DNA from: Sphaerisporangium krabiense
GTDB lineage: Bacteria > Actinomycetota > Actinomycetes > Streptosporangiales > Streptosporangiaceae
Length of the DNA: 64,000 bases
Reading direction: 5' to 3'
NCBI RefSeq assembly: GCF_014200435.1
Contig: NZ_JACHBR010000001.1
Location: forward strand, 2,232,001 to 2,296,000
Shown: piece after piece, positions 40,517 through 50,194 of the stretch
How the letters are laid out: every line of letters begins with the position of its first letter
Position numbering within the stretch: position 1 is the stretch's first letter
The notes under the pieces: generated by a model
Told to the model about the DNA's origin: nothing
The model's database searches: none
The model's input: the letters and a program-made list of their open reading frames with translations, nothing else
Translations under genes and position numbers: made by a program

Positions 40517-40860
40517 GAAATGAGCTTAATAAGTAAAGAAACTTTAGAGTAGACCCAATAATGGCTCGTCAGCCGTAGTGGTCCCCGAGCGGAGCGGGGA
40601 CGGCGGCTCACCGAGGGGCGACGCGACGAGGCGCGCCGCGCCCCTCACACGCACGTCCGCGAACGCCCCGCCAAAGCCGGACAAGGGGCTCATGCCGTCA
40701 CGCGGGCCCCAAGAGCACCCGGGTGGCTCCCGGCCCGAACTTCCGCACCGCGAGGTGCCGCCCCGAACTTTCGGGGCCGAAGAACTTTCGGGGCGGCCCG
40801 GCCGCAGGATCGGGGGCGGCGCGGGGCGAACCGGTCGCGGCACGGGTACGTTTCAGGGCC
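40517..40860. other. Intergenic region between the LysR and TIMP-like genes
   Basis: Divergent promoter region, about 340 bases; AT-rich near 40520-40560, then GC-rich. GCCGCCCCGAA (40757-40767) pairs with TTCGGGGCGGC (40787-40797), and a competing smaller hairpin CCCCGA/TCGGGG lies inside, about 65 bases before the ATG at 40861. The direct repeat GAACTTTCGGGGC occurs twice. This could be an attenuator-like leader, but there is no direct evidence. Confidence 0.35.
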
Positions 40861-41523
40861 ATGGGACATCGAGTGCTGGCCGTACTGCTCCTGGTGGCGG
40901 GCTTCGTCGTGCTGGCCCCCGGCACCGCGTGCGCCTGTAGTTGCGCCACCCTGAAGCCGGCCGACCAGATGCGGCTCTCCGCCGCCGTCTTCACCGGGAC
41001 GGTCGTGGCCTCACGGCAGGTCAAGGGGGACCCGGCCGGCCCCACACCGCCGATCGTCTACACGTTCCGCCCCGACCAGGTCTACAAGGGGGAGCCGGTC
41101 ACCGAGGTGCAGGTGGCGTCCAACGCCGAGAGCCCCGCGTGCGGCTACCAGTTCACCACCGGGGGCCGGTACCTCGTCTTCGCCTCCGCGGAGAAGACGG
41201 GCATGCTGCAGCCCGACCCCGGCGTGCCCCTGCACACCGGGCTGTGCCTGGGCAACCGCCAGGTCGGCCTGGGCGCCGCTCCGGTGCGCGCCGGGGAGCC
41301 CGTCGTGAACGGCGAACCGATCGACGCCGAGCTGATCGACGCCCTCGGCGCGCCCGAGCCACCCTCCGTCGCCCCCTCGGCGCCGCCGAACGCCGCCCCC
41401 GCCTCGCCCGCCGCCTCCACCGGCGCGAGCGCGCCCACATGGATCATCGTCGCCGCGGCCGTCGCGGGCGCCGCAGTGGTCGTCGCCGGCTGGCGCCTGC
41501 TGACCCGGCGCAGGGGCGACTGA
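40861..41523 (+). CDS. TIMP/NTR-like secreted, C-terminally anchored protein
   Basis: 220 residues. Signal peptide LAVLLLVAGFVVLAPGTA ends at CACSCATL; the Cys-x-Cys right after cleavage, followed by KPADQMRLSAAVFTGTVVA, is the start of an NTR/TIMP-like OB fold (bacterial TIMP-like proteins begin with this CxC). The later cysteines (SPACGYQF and TGLCLGNRQ) fit its disulfides. A Pro/Ala-rich linker (about 162-182) precedes a transmembrane helix WIIVAAAVAGAAVVVAGWRLL and an RRRGD tail, so it is cell-surface. It is beside the M4 peptidase and its LysR. Animal TIMPs inhibit metalloproteinases; whether bacterial ones do is open. Confidence 0.65.
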   Translation: MGHRVLAVLLLVAGFVVLAPGTACACSCATLKPADQMRLSAAVFTGTVVASRQVKGDPAGPTPPIVYTFRPDQVYKGEPVTEVQVASNAESPACGYQFTTGGRYLVFASAEKTGMLQPDPGVPLHTGLCLGNRQVGLGAAPVRAGEPVVNGEPIDAELIDALGAPEPPSVAPSAPPNAAPASPAASTGASAPTWIIVAAAVAGAAVVVAGWRLLTRRRGD

Positions 41524-41535
41524 CCCGGAGACGCG

Positions 41536-41567
41536 AACGCCTGCCCCCGCGCGCGAGGGCAGGCGTT
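41536..41567. terminator. Bidirectional rho-independent terminator
   Basis: AACGCCTGCCC (41536-41546) pairs with GGGCAGGCGTT (41557-41567); 11 bp stem. It lies between the TIMP-like gene and the oppositely oriented 37-residue membrane peptide gene. Confidence 0.8.
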
Positions 41568-41578
41568 CTTCGTCCGCG

Positions 41579-41692
41579 TCAGCGGCGCTTGGTCTTGCCC
41601 CGGGAGGGCGACTCCCGAAAGCCGGACACGAGACCAAAGGTGATCAGCGCTACGACGGCGAGCGCCAAGGCGACGAGAATGGTCTTGATCAT
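41579..41692 (-). CDS. 37-residue single-pass membrane peptide
   Basis: ATG 41692 is preceded by GGAG at seven-base spacing. The product has one hydrophobic helix (ILVALALAVVALITFGLV) and a basic tail ending GKTKRR. It follows kdpD by 33 bases on the same strand and ends at the terminator 41536-41567. Function unknown; too short for family assignment. It may be a co-expressed regulator of the Kdp system (speculation). Confidence 0.55.
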   Translation of the reverse strand: MIKTILVALALAVVALITFGLVSGFRESPSRGKTKRR

Positions 41693-41725
41693 TAGCAGGC
41701 TCCGCGATTCAGTGACATAGCGTAG

Positions 41726-44323
41726 TCACAGGTGACTATTCGCATTGTCTCCGGTGGTGTCTCCGATAAACGCGCCTTCCTCCACCGGCGTCACCGCCCG
41801 CCGTGCGATCGGCAGGCCGATCACCATCGTGAGCCCGCCGCCGGGCGTCTCCTCGGGCACGAGAGAGCCGCCCATCGCCTCGGCCAGCCCCCGGGACAGC
41901 GCGAGGCCGAGCCCCACCCCCGTGTGGTTGTCGCGGTCGCCCATGCGCTGGAAGGGCATGAAGACCCGGTCATGGTCCTCGGCGGGAATCCCCGGGCCCC
42001 GGTCGATGACGCGGACCTCCACCTGGCCGCCGTGCGCGCTCGCGGTGACGAGCACCTTGGCGTCCGGGGGGCTGTAGCGGACGGCGTTGCCCATGACGTT
42101 GACCAGGATCCGCTCCAGCAGCGCCGGGTCGGCGTCCACCTCGGGCAGGCCGGCCGGGATGTCCCGCGCCACGCGGTCCCCGGCCGGGCCGAGGTCGTCG
42201 ATCGCCAGGGGCACGATCTCGGACATCGCGGTCGGCTCGGCACTGAGCCCGAGCACCCCCGCCTGCAGGCGGCTCATGTCGAGCAGGTTGGCCACCAGCC
42301 GGTCGAGCTTGGCCAGCGACTCGTCCGCCGTGGCGAGCAGCTCGCCCCGGTCCTCCTCGCTCCAGGCGACGTCCGTGCTGCGCAGGCTCTCGACGGCCGC
42401 CTTGGCCGAGGCCAGCGGTGTGCGCAGGTCGTGGCTGACGGCGGCGAGCAGGGCCGTGCGCATCTTGTCCGCCTCGGCCAGCGGCCTGGCCAGCTCGGCC
42501 GCCTCGCGCAGCCGCTCCTGGCGCAGCGCGATGGCCGCCTCGGCGGCGAACGCCTCGAGGACCCTGCGGTCGGAGGCGTCCAGCAGCCGTCCGTTCACCG
42601 CGAGCACGAGGTTCTCGTCGATGGTCACGTCGGTGTCCGCGGCCGAAGGGGCCGGGCACGGCGCGGCGCCTGCTATGCCGACGATGCGCCACGCCTCCGG
42701 CTCGGAGTAGTCGTCCGGGCTGGGATCGCCCACGCGCTCCAGCAGCGTCACCGACGACAGGCCGAACGTCTCGCGCAGCCGGGCGAGCAGGGACGGCAGC
42801 GCCGCCTCGCCGCGCAGCACGTGCCCGGCCAGGGTGGACAACACCTCGGCGTCCGCGCTCGCCCGCGCCGACTCCCGGGTGCGCCGCGCCGCCAGGTCCA
42901 CGACGGCGCTGACCATCACCGCCACGAGGACGTACACGCCGAGCGCGAGCAGGTTCTCCGGCTGGGAGATCGTGAATCGGTTCACCGGCGGGGTGAAGAA
43001 GTAGTTGAGCAGCAGGAACCCGGCCACGGCCGCGGTCACCGCGGGCCACATGCCGCCCACCAGCGCGACGCAGACGACCGTGAACAGGAACAGCAGGATC
43101 TCGCTCGGCAGCGCCAGTTCGCCCCGGAACGGCAGCAGCGCGACGGTGAGCAGGGGCGGGATCACCACGGCCATGGCCCAGCCCGCGATCCTGCGGGTGC
43201 CGGTCAGCGCCGCCCTGCGCATCGGGCGCCGTCCCTTGCTGACCTCCGGGTGGGTGACCATGTGGACGTCGATGGCCCCGGACAGGACGGTGGTCGTGGC
43301 GCCGACCCCGCGCGCGAACAGCGAGGCGATCCGCCCCCGGCGTGAGGCGCCGAGCACGAGCTGGGTGGCGTTGACCCCGCGCGCGAAGTCCACCAGCGCC
43401 TGCGGGATGTCGTCCCCGATGACCTGGTGGTAGGTGCCGCCGAGGCTCTCCACGAGCGTGCGCTGCCGCAGCAGGTTCGCCGGGTCGGCCCCGTTCAGCC
43501 CGTCGGAGCGGGTGACGTGGACGGCCAGCAGGTCGGCGCCCTTCGTCCTGGCCGCGATCCTGGCCGCGCGCCGGATCAGCGTGTCGCCCTCGGGCCCGCC
43601 GGTCACCGCGACGACGACGCGCTCGCGGGCCTCCCAGGTGCCCGAGATGCCGTGGGCGGCGCGGTAGCTGTCGAGCTGCTCGTCGACCTTCCCCGCCACC
43701 CACAGCAGCGCCAGCTCGCGCAGCGCGGTCAGGTTGCCGACCCGGAAGTAGTTCGACAGCGCGGCGTCGATCTTCTCCGGGGGATAGATGTTGCCGTGGG
43801 CCATGCGGCGGCGCAGCGCCTCGGGCGCCATGTCCACGACCTCCACCTGGTCCGCCCTCCGCACGACCTCGTCCGGTACGGTCTCGCGCTGCTGCACCCC
43901 GGTGATCTGCTGGACGACGTCGTTCAGCGACTCCAGGTGCTGGATGTTGACGGTGGAGACCACGTCGATCCCGGCGTCGAGGATCTCCTCGATGTCCTGC
44001 CACCGCTTGGCGTTGCGCGAGCCCGGCACGTTGGTGTGCGCCAGCTCGTCGATCAGCGCCAGCTTCGGGGCCCGGGCGATCACCGCGTCGGTGTCGAGCT
44101 CGGTGAAGCTCGCCCCCCGGTAGACGACGGTCCTGCGGGGGACGGTCTCCAGCCCTTCCAGGAGGTCGGCGGTGCGGCGCCGGCCGTAGGTCTCGGCGAA
44201 TCCGACCACGACGTCGGTTCCCCGCTCGCGGCGGCGATGGCCCTCGCCGAGCATGGCGAAGGTCTTGCCGACGCCGGGCGCCGCGCCGAGATAGATCCGC
44301 AGCCGGCCGCGGACCGGGTTCAT
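41726..44323 (-). CDS. kdpD: Osmosensitive K+ channel histidine kinase KdpD
   Basis: 865 residues, full KdpD layout: N-terminal cytoplasmic KdpD domain with Walker A GAAPGVGKT (residues 13-21) and a USP-like region (ERVVVAVTGGPEGDTLI, LVLGASRRGRIASLF), four transmembrane helices around 385-485 (VVIPPLLTVALLPF, EILLFLFTVVCVALVGG, YVLVAVMVSAVVDLA), a GAF-like part, then HisKA with the phosphorylated His in AAVSHDLRTPLA and HATPase_c motifs NVMGNAVRYSPP, DRGPGIPAED and GVGLGLALSRG. It senses K+ limitation or turgor and phosphorylates KdpE. No response-regulator gene lies next to it in this window. It starts 53 bases after kdpC. Confidence 0.97.
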   Translation of the reverse strand: MNPVRGRLRIYLGAAPGVGKTFAMLGEGHRRRERGTDVVVGFAETYGRRRTADLLEGLETVPRRTVVYRGASFTELDTDAVIARAPKLALIDELAHTNVPGSRNAKRWQDIEEILDAGIDVVSTVNIQHLESLNDVVQQITGVQQRETVPDEVVRRADQVEVVDMAPEALRRRMAHGNIYPPEKIDAALSNYFRVGNLTALRELALLWVAGKVDEQLDSYRAAHGISGTWEARERVVVAVTGGPEGDTLIRRAARIAARTKGADLLAVHVTRSDGLNGADPANLLRQRTLVESLGGTYHQVIGDDIPQALVDFARGVNATQLVLGASRRGRIASLFARGVGATTTVLSGAIDVHMVTHPEVSKGRRPMRRAALTGTRRIAGWAMAVVIPPLLTVALLPFRGELALPSEILLFLFTVVCVALVGGMWPAVTAAVAGFLLLNYFFTPPVNRFTISQPENLLALGVYVLVAVMVSAVVDLAARRTRESARASADAEVLSTLAGHVLRGEAALPSLLARLRETFGLSSVTLLERVGDPSPDDYSEPEAWRIVGIAGAAPCPAPSAADTDVTIDENLVLAVNGRLLDASDRRVLEAFAAEAAIALRQERLREAAELARPLAEADKMRTALLAAVSHDLRTPLASAKAAVESLRSTDVAWSEEDRGELLATADESLAKLDRLVANLLDMSRLQAGVLGLSAEPTAMSEIVPLAIDDLGPAGDRVARDIPAGLPEVDADPALLERILVNVMGNAVRYSPPDAKVLVTASAHGGQVEVRVIDRGPGIPAEDHDRVFMPFQRMGDRDNHTGVGLGLALSRGLAEAMGGSLVPEETPGGGLTMVIGLPIARRAVTPVEEGAFIGDTTGDNANSHL

Positions 44324-44376
44324 CGGCCCATCCCTTCCTTTTCTTTATGCGCCTCTATCCGGTCTACCCCCTGGGC

Positions 44377-45255
44377 TCACCCCTTCGCCCGGTCGAGGGC
44401 CAGGTTGAGCCGGAGGACGTTCACCGCCGGCTCGCCCATGAAGCCGAGCGCGCGGCCCGTGGTGTTCTCTCTGATCAGCGCCTTCACCGCGTCCGGCGTC
44501 ATGCCGCGCTCCCGCGCGACCCTCGGCGCCTGGAGGTCGGCGTAGGCCACCGAGATGTGCGGGTCCAGGCCGGACCCGCTCGCGGTGACCGCGTCCGGGG
44601 GCACCACCGCCCTCGCCGTGCCCCGGACCGCGATCGTGCGCCCGGCGGCGTAGTCCTCGCCGGGCTTGCCGCACTCGACCTTCACTCCCCGGTACTCGGC
44701 GGCGAAGGGGGCGGCGGGGCACGCCTGGTTGACGCTGACCGCGCGGGTGGGCGTCCCGACGGCCGGGAAGACCTTCAGCACCGCGCCCACCCCGTCGGGC
44801 GTGCAGTACGGCCGGGCGCCGCTGACGCCCTCCAGCGCGCCGACCGCCGCGCTACGGGCGCACACCTGGGTGAGCAGGCTCTGCTTGCCCGTGTCGGGGT
44901 TCCCCTCGGCGTCCTTGGCCCCGGGCACCGGCAGGGTGTCCACGATGTTCTCGGGCCCAAGATTACTGGCACCGCTGGAGGTCGGGTCGTAGCCGGCGCC
45001 GGCCGCCGAAGGACGGCTCTGGAAGTACTTCTTGACGGGGCCGCCGTCCGCGTCGGTGAAGTACTGCCCGATGACGCCGCTGCCGACGTCCTTGCCGTCC
45101 TTCTGGACCATCGAGCCGTTGGCCCTGCCGGTGAACAGCCCCTGGGCCACCCCGGTTACGACCAGCGGGTAGATCACGCCGGTGACCAGGGTGAGGACGA
45201 GCAGCGCGCGCAGCGCGGCGAGGTGCTGACGGATCCAGCTTGGCAGACGTTCCAT
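44377..45255 (-). CDS. kdpC: Potassium-transporting ATPase subunit KdpC
   Basis: 292 residues, somewhat longer than typical KdpC (about 190-210) because of an insertion in the middle. One N-terminal transmembrane helix (LRALLVLTLVTGVIYPLVVTG), then the conserved GSGVIGQYFTDADGG and SRPSAAGAGYDPTSSGASNLG; the C-terminal ASGSGLDPHISVAYADLQAPRVA is diagnostic. The insert between about residues 105 and 210 contains four cysteines (VCARS, PYCTP, QACPA, VECGKP) that could be disulfides outside the membrane. KdpC stabilises the KdpFABC complex. The start overlaps the kdpB stop by one base. Confidence 0.95.
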   Translation of the reverse strand: MERLPSWIRQHLAALRALLVLTLVTGVIYPLVVTGVAQGLFTGRANGSMVQKDGKDVGSGVIGQYFTDADGGPVKKYFQSRPSAAGAGYDPTSSGASNLGPENIVDTLPVPGAKDAEGNPDTGKQSLLTQVCARSAAVGALEGVSGARPYCTPDGVGAVLKVFPAVGTPTRAVSVNQACPAAPFAAEYRGVKVECGKPGEDYAAGRTIAVRGTARAVVPPDAVTASGSGLDPHISVAYADLQAPRVARERGMTPDAVKALIRENTTGRALGFMGEPAVNVLRLNLALDRAKG

Positions 45256-47402
45256 TACGACATCCCCGGAAGGAGGTGGACGAACAGGTCGATGACCTTG
45301 ATCCCGACGAACGGGACGACGATGCCGCCCAGGCCGTACAGATAGATGTTGCGGCTGAGCAGCTTGGCGGCCGTGGACGGCCGGTACCGCACGCCGCGCA
45401 GCGCCAAGGGGATCAGCGCGACGATGACGACGGCGTTGAAGACGACCGCGGAGAGGATCGCCGACTGCGGGCTCGCCAGGCGCATGACGTTGAGCGCGTC
45501 CAGGCCCGGATAGACCGCGGCGAACATCGCCGGGATGATCGCGAAGTACTTGGCGATGTCGTTGGCGATCGAGAACGTGGTCAGCGCGCCGCGCGTGATC
45601 AGGAGCTGCTTGCCGATCTCCACGATCTCGATGAGCTTGGTCGGGTTGGAGTCCAGGTCCACCATGTTCCCGGCCTCCTTGGCGGCGGTGGTGCCCGTGT
45701 TCATCGCCACGCCGACGTCCGCCTGCGCGAGCGCCGGGGCGTCGTTGGTGCCGTCGCCGGTCATCGCGACCAGCCGTCCGCCCTCCTGCTCCCGCCGGAT
45801 CAGCGCCAGCTTGTCCTCGGGCGTGGCCTCGGCGAGGAAGTCGTCCACGCCGGCCTCCTCGGCGATGGCGCGCGCCGTCAGCGGGTTGTCCCCGGTGATC
45901 ATCACGGTGCGGATGCCCATGCGGCGCATCTCGTCGAACCGCTCGCGCATGCCCTGCTTGACGACGTCCTTCAGGTGGATGACGCCGAGCACGCGCGCCT
46001 TGCCGTCCACGACCTCCCCCACGACCAGCGGGGTGCCGCCGGAGGCCGAGATGCCGTCCACCAGGTGGCCGACCTCGTCGGTGGGGTGGCCCCCGTTGTC
46101 GCGCACCCACTTCATGACCGCCGTGGCCGCGCCCTTGCGCACCTGGCGGCCGTCCACGTCGACGCCCGACATGCGGGTCTGGGCGGTGAAGGGGATCCAC
46201 GCCGCGTGGAGCAGCTCTCCGGGCTCGCGTTCCCGCAGGCCGTACGCCTGCTTGGCGAAGACCACGATCGAACGGCCCTCGGGGGTCTCGTCGGCGAGGC
46301 TGGCGAGCTGGGCGGCGGCGGCGAGGTCCGCGGCCGGGACGCCCGGGGCGGGCGCGAAGTCCGACGCCTGCCGGTTGCCGAGCGTGATCGTGCCGGTCTT
46401 GTCCAGCAGCAGGGTGCCGACGTCGCCCGCCGCCTCCACCGCGCGCCCGCTCATCGCCAGCACGTTGCGCTGCACCAGGCGGTCCATGCCGGCGATGCCG
46501 ATCGCCGACAGCAGCGCGCCGATCGTCGTCGGGATCAGGCACACCAGCAGCGAGACCAGCACGATGCCCGTGACGCCGTCGCCGGTCAGCGCGAGGGAGT
46601 CGGGGATGCCGGGGTTCACGGCCTTGGAGTAGACGGCCAGCGGCTGCATGGTGGCGGTGGCGACCAGGAAGATGATCGTCAGCGCGGCCAGCAGGATGTT
46701 GAGCGCGATCTCGTTGGGGGTCTTCTGCCGGTTCGCGCCCTCGACCAGCGCGATCATGCGGTCGATGAAGCTCTCGCCGGGCTTCTGCGTGATCTGGACG
46801 ACGATGCGGTCCGACAGCACCTTCGTGCCGCCGGTGACGGCCGAGCGGTCGCCGCCGGACTCGCGGATCACCGGCGCGGACTCGCCCGTGATGGCCGACT
46901 CGTCCACGCTGGCGATGCCCTCGACGACGTCGCCGTCCCCGGGGATGACCTGCCCGGCCTCGACGACCACGTGGTCGCCCTGCCGCAGTTCGGTGGCGCC
47001 CACGCTCTCCTCGGCCGGTGCGGTCTGGCCGGGGCTCCAGCCGGCGAGCCTGCGCGCCGTCGTGTCGCGCTTGGCGGCGCGCAGCGTGGCGGCCTGCGCC
47101 TTGCCGCGGCCCTCGGCCACGGCCTCGGCCAGGTTGGCGAAGACGACGGTGAGCCACAGCCAGACGACGATCGCCCAGGCGAAGAGGGACGGATCGGTGA
47201 TCGCGAGCGCGGTGGTGAACGCCGCGCCGATCTCGACGATGAACATGACCGGATTGCGCCACAGCGTGGCCGGGTTGAGCTTGCGCAGCGCGTCCGGCAG
47301 CGAGGTGAGGAGCTGCTTGGGGTCGAGCAGCCCGCCTCCCACCTTGGCGTTCTTGGCGGGCACGGGAGGACGGCCCGGCGCCTGGACCACAGGGGTAGCC
47401 AT
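45255..47402 (-). CDS. kdpB: K+-transporting ATPase subunit KdpB (P-type ATPase)
   Basis: 715 residues, normal for KdpB. The phosphorylation motif DKTGT is at Asp334. Also present are the actuator [20 protein letters not shown], and the K+ P-type transmembrane pattern. It powers high-affinity potassium import by ATP hydrolysis. It sits directly next to kdpA (no gap) and overlaps kdpC by one base. Regulation is expected by KdpD/KdpE. Confidence 0.98.
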   Translation of the reverse strand: MATPVVQAPGRPPVPAKNAKVGGGLLDPKQLLTSLPDALRKLNPATLWRNPVMFIVEIGAAFTTALAITDPSLFAWAIVVWLWLTVVFANLAEAVAEGRGKAQAATLRAAKRDTTARRLAGWSPGQTAPAEESVGATELRQGDHVVVEAGQVIPGDGDVVEGIASVDESAITGESAPVIRESGGDRSAVTGGTKVLSDRIVVQITQKPGESFIDRMIALVEGANRQKTPNEIALNILLAALTIIFLVATATMQPLAVYSKAVNPGIPDSLALTGDGVTGIVLVSLLVCLIPTTIGALLSAIGIAGMDRLVQRNVLAMSGRAVEAAGDVGTLLLDKTGTITLGNRQASDFAPAPGVPAADLAAAAQLASLADETPEGRSIVVFAKQAYGLREREPGELLHAAWIPFTAQTRMSGVDVDGRQVRKGAATAVMKWVRDNGGHPTDEVGHLVDGISASGGTPLVVGEVVDGKARVLGVIHLKDVVKQGMRERFDEMRRMGIRTVMITGDNPLTARAIAEEAGVDDFLAEATPEDKLALIRREQEGGRLVAMTGDGTNDAPALAQADVGVAMNTGTTAAKEAGNMVDLDSNPTKLIEIVEIGKQLLITRGALTTFSIANDIAKYFAIIPAMFAAVYPGLDALNVMRLASPQSAILSAVVFNAVVIVALIPLALRGVRYRPSTAAKLLSRNIYLYGLGGIVVPFVGIKVIDLFVHLLPGMS

Positions 47403-49064
47403 TTACTTGATTCCTTCTGCGAGCGGCCCGAGCGCCAGGGCGGGGAGGAAGGTCAGCGCGACGAGGACGACCGTCACGCCGACGACCATGCCGACGAACT
47501 GCGGGCGGTGCGTGGGCAGCGTGCCCACCGACGCCGGCGCCGGGGCCTGCCTGGCCAGCGAGCCCGCCAGGGCCAGCACGAAGATGATCGGCAGGAAGCG
47601 GCCGAACGCCATGCACAGGCCGAGCGCGACGTCGTACCACGGCGTGTTGACGGTGAGGCCGCCGAAGGCCGAGCCGTTGTTGTTGGAGGCGCTGGTGAAG
47701 GCGTAGAGCACCTCCGACAGGCCGTGCGGGCCGCCGTTCAGCATGCTCGCGCGCTGCTCGGGCGAGCCCATCGCCAGAGCCGTGCCGATGAGCACGAGCA
47801 CCGGCGTGGTGAGGAAGTACAGCGAGGCCAGCTTGATCTCGCGCGCGCCGATCTTCTTGCCGACGTACTCGGGCGTGCGGCCGACCATGAGGCCCGCGAC
47901 GAAGACGGTGATCACCGCGAGCATCAGCATGCCGTACAGGCCCGCTCCGACGCCGCCGGGCGCGACCTCGCCCAGCATCATGTTGACCATCGTCATCATG
48001 CCGCCGAGCGCGGTGTAGGAGTCGTGGAAGGAGTTCACCGCGCCGGTCGAGGTCAGCGTCGTCGCGGCGCCGAAGGTGGCCGAGTTCGGGACGCCGAACC
48101 TGACCTCCTTGCCCTCCAGGGCGGCGCCCACCGCCTGCGGGACGGTCCCGTTGTGGGCGATCTCCAGGCCGGTCAGCAGCGCGACACTGGCGCAGGCGAG
48201 CACGGCCATGACGGCGACGATCGCGTAGCCCTGCCGCTTGTCCCCGACCATCCGGCCGAACGTGCGCGGCAGCGCGAACGGGAGCACGAGGATCGCGAAG
48301 ATCTCGATCCAGTTCGTCCAGGCGGTGGCGTTCTCGAAGGGGTGGGCGGAGTTGGCGTTGTAGAAGCCGCCGCCGTTGTTGCCGAGCTCCTTGATGATCT
48401 CCTGGCTCGCCACCGGGCCGCCGGTGAGCGTCTGCCTCGCACCGGTCAGGGTGGTGACGGCGTGCGGCTCGGCGAAGTTCTGGATCACGCCGCCGATCAC
48501 CAGCACGACCGCGCCGGCGAACGCGAGCGGCACCAGGACGCGGAGCGTGCCGCGGGTCAGGTCCACCCAGAAGTTGCCGAGGTTCTCGGTCCGCCGGCGC
48601 GCGAACCCGCGCACGAGCGCGATCGCGACGGACATGCCGACCGCGGCGGACACGAAGTTCTGCACGGCGAGGCCGGCCATCTGCACCAGGTGGCCCATCG
48701 TGGATTCACCCGAGTACGCCTGCCAGTTGGTGTTGGTGACGAAGCTGACCGCCGTGTTCCAGGCGACGTGGCCGGTCACCGGCGGGAAGCCCAGGCTCAG
48801 GAACAGCTTGTCCTGGAGGCGCTGGAAGCCGTACAGGAACAGGATCGACACGGCCGAGAACGCGAGCACCGAGCGGGCGTACACGCTCCACCGCTGCTCG
48901 GTGCCGGGGCTGACCCCGACGAGGCGGTAGATCAGGCGCTCCACCGCCAGGTGCCGCGTCCCGCTGTAGACGCGGTACATATAGTCGCCGAGCGGCCTGT
49001 GCGTCACGGCCAGGGCGACGATCAGGGATCCGACGAAGAGGATCCCCGCGGTCGTCGACGACAT
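47403..49064 (-). CDS. kdpA: K+-transporting ATPase subunit KdpA
   Basis: 553 residues with ten or more transmembrane helices and the Trk/Ktr-like pore repeats, for example [39 protein letters not shown] and [14 protein letters not shown], which carry the selectivity-filter Gly residues. It binds K+ and passes it through the complex. The start overlaps the kdpF stop by three bases (49062-49064). Confidence 0.98.
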   Translation of the reverse strand: MSSTTAGILFVGSLIVALAVTHRPLGDYMYRVYSGTRHLAVERLIYRLVGVSPGTEQRWSVYARSVLAFSAVSILFLYGFQRLQDKLFLSLGFPPVTGHVAWNTAVSFVTNTNWQAYSGESTMGHLVQMAGLAVQNFVSAAVGMSVAIALVRGFARRRTENLGNFWVDLTRGTLRVLVPLAFAGAVVLVIGGVIQNFAEPHAVTTLTGARQTLTGGPVASQEIIKELGNNGGGFYNANSAHPFENATAWTNWIEIFAILVLPFALPRTFGRMVGDKRQGYAIVAVMAVLACASVALLTGLEIAHNGTVPQAVGAALEGKEVRFGVPNSATFGAATTLTSTGAVNSFHDSYTALGGMMTMVNMMLGEVAPGGVGAGLYGMLMLAVITVFVAGLMVGRTPEYVGKKIGAREIKLASLYFLTTPVLVLIGTALAMGSPEQRASMLNGGPHGLSEVLYAFTSASNNNGSAFGGLTVNTPWYDVALGLCMAFGRFLPIIFVLALAGSLARQAPAPASVGTLPTHRPQFVGMVVGVTVVLVALTFLPALALGPLAEGIK

Positions 49065-49153
49065 CAGAAGCGCTCCGGGAACAGCAGGGCCGCGATCATG
49101 AAGATCACGAGGGCGGTGATGACCACCAGCCCCGCGGCGTTGACAGCGCTCAC
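49064..49153 (-). CDS. kdpF: KdpF, single-helix subunit of the K+ ATPase
   Basis: 29 residues from GTG 49153; the hydrophobic stretch [17 protein letters not shown] and end PERF are typical of KdpF. The ATGA overlap with kdpA and the position in the operon confirm it. It stabilises the KdpABC complex in the membrane. Confidence 0.9.
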   Translation of the reverse strand: MSAVNAAGLVVITALVIFMIAALLFPERF

Positions 49154-49233
49154 AGGCGCTCCACCGCCTTGACGACGAGCCCGAGGACCACGAAGATCGC
49201 GATCGTCAGGGCGACGAAGATGACGTCTGCCAT
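49150..49233 (-). CDS. 27-residue membrane peptide preceding kdpF
   Basis: ATG 49233 is preceded by GAGGAGTAAGGGG. The product is one hydrophobic helix ([18 protein letters not shown]) with a KAVERL end; its TGA overlaps the kdpF GTG by four bases. It resembles KdpF but is distinct. It is probably co-translated with kdpF as an extra small subunit or regulator. Small peptides at this position are known in other actinobacterial kdp operons (recollection, not verified). Confidence 0.7.
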   Translation of the reverse strand: MADVIFVALTIAIFVVLGLVVKAVERL

Positions 49234-49452
49234 CCCCTTACTCCTCAAATCCAGACGAACATGCTCCTGGCCCTCCATGACGAAGGGCCTCAAAGCAAGC
49301 AAATCGCTGGATTTCCGAGGTTCTACGAGTCTTGACGGCCTCTCTACGCCGCCCACCGCATTCTTGATGCCATCTTTACGGCGGCGGGCCGGGACGGCCT
49401 CGGTCACGCGCGGCCGGCGAAGCCCGGTGCTTCTCGCCGCTCTCCTCGACGC

Positions 49453-50127
49453 TCAGTTCTCCTCGCCGGTCTCCTGGTGCGGCGCCCCGACCGGCTTCGA
49501 CTCAGGTGACCCGCGCTGCCGCAGGTAGATGGACAGCACCACCATCGACAGCACGGCGAGGAACTCCGACTGCCAGTTCTGCAGCGTGCGGTTCCAGAAG
49601 TCCGGCGAGCCCAGGTAGCCGAGCGCGGACACCGGGTCCTGGAGCCGGGCGAGCCGCTCGGCGTTGTGGCTCGCCGTCCCCGCCACCCACTGGGCCAGCC
49701 ACGACAGCGCGAAGACCGCGCCCATCACCATGCCCAGCGACCTGCCGTACAGCCACGGCCGCAGCCCGGTTCCCTTGGCCCACGACGGGGCCCGCTCAGG
49801 CGCGTACCGCCCCACCTGCTGGTCGGCGTCGCTTCCCGCGCCCTCCTCGCCCATCTGCTTGGACTCCGGCGACCCGCGCTGCACCAGCCAGACCGTCACC
49901 AGGATGAACAGAAGGAACTGCAGGTACTCCGACTGCCAGTTCTCGGCCACGTCCACGGCGAAGTCCGACGAGGTCACGTAGGACGCCCACGAGACCGGCG
50001 CGCCGCCGTCCACCACCTGCTGCTCGTTGTACGCCGCGTTCCCGGCCAGCGACTGCCCCGCCAGCGCCACCACGAAGATCACCAGAAAGAACAGACTGAG
50101 CGCGTTGTCCCGGACGAACCGCCGCAT
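49453..50127 (-). CDS. DUF6766-like membrane protein with internal duplication
   Basis: 224 residues, four hydrophobic helices in two similar halves. NWQSEYLQFLLFILVTVWL-QRGSPES in the first half and NWQSEFLAVLSMVVLSIYL-QRGSPES in the second share long identical blocks. Each half also has an N-terminal helix (LFFLVIFVVALAGQSLAG, VMGAVFALSWLAQWVAG). ATG 50127 is used, behind GGAGGAGGGG. Function unknown. It lies 219 bases upstream of the kdp unit, same direction; these bases contain no gene. Confidence 0.7.
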   Translation of the reverse strand: MRRFVRDNALSLFFLVIFVVALAGQSLAGNAAYNEQQVVDGGAPVSWASYVTSSDFAVDVAENWQSEYLQFLLFILVTVWLVQRGSPESKQMGEEGAGSDADQQVGRYAPERAPSWAKGTGLRPWLYGRSLGMVMGAVFALSWLAQWVAGTASHNAERLARLQDPVSALGYLGSPDFWNRTLQNWQSEFLAVLSMVVLSIYLRQRGSPESKPVGAPHQETGEEN

Positions 50128-50194
50128 CACCCCTCCTCCCTCCGGCCGCGCCGACCGTCGCCCGCTGACCGCCGCCGCGTGGAGTCCACCGTTC

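Noticed and set aside
41726-44323. kdpE hidden downstream of kdpD
   Set aside because: The 41536-41725 interval holds only a 37-residue peptide and a terminator; a response regulator would need about 680 bases.
37004-49172. Very long open frames on the plus strand opposite the M4 peptidase and the kdp genes
   Set aside because: They are antisense to well-supported genes, their translations are Val/Arg/Gly/His-rich without domains, and GC-rich third positions produce such frames.
49234-49452. c-di-AMP (ydaO) riboswitch in front of the kdp unit
   Set aside because: I looked for the conserved multi-stem layout and saw no match by eye; only short hairpins.
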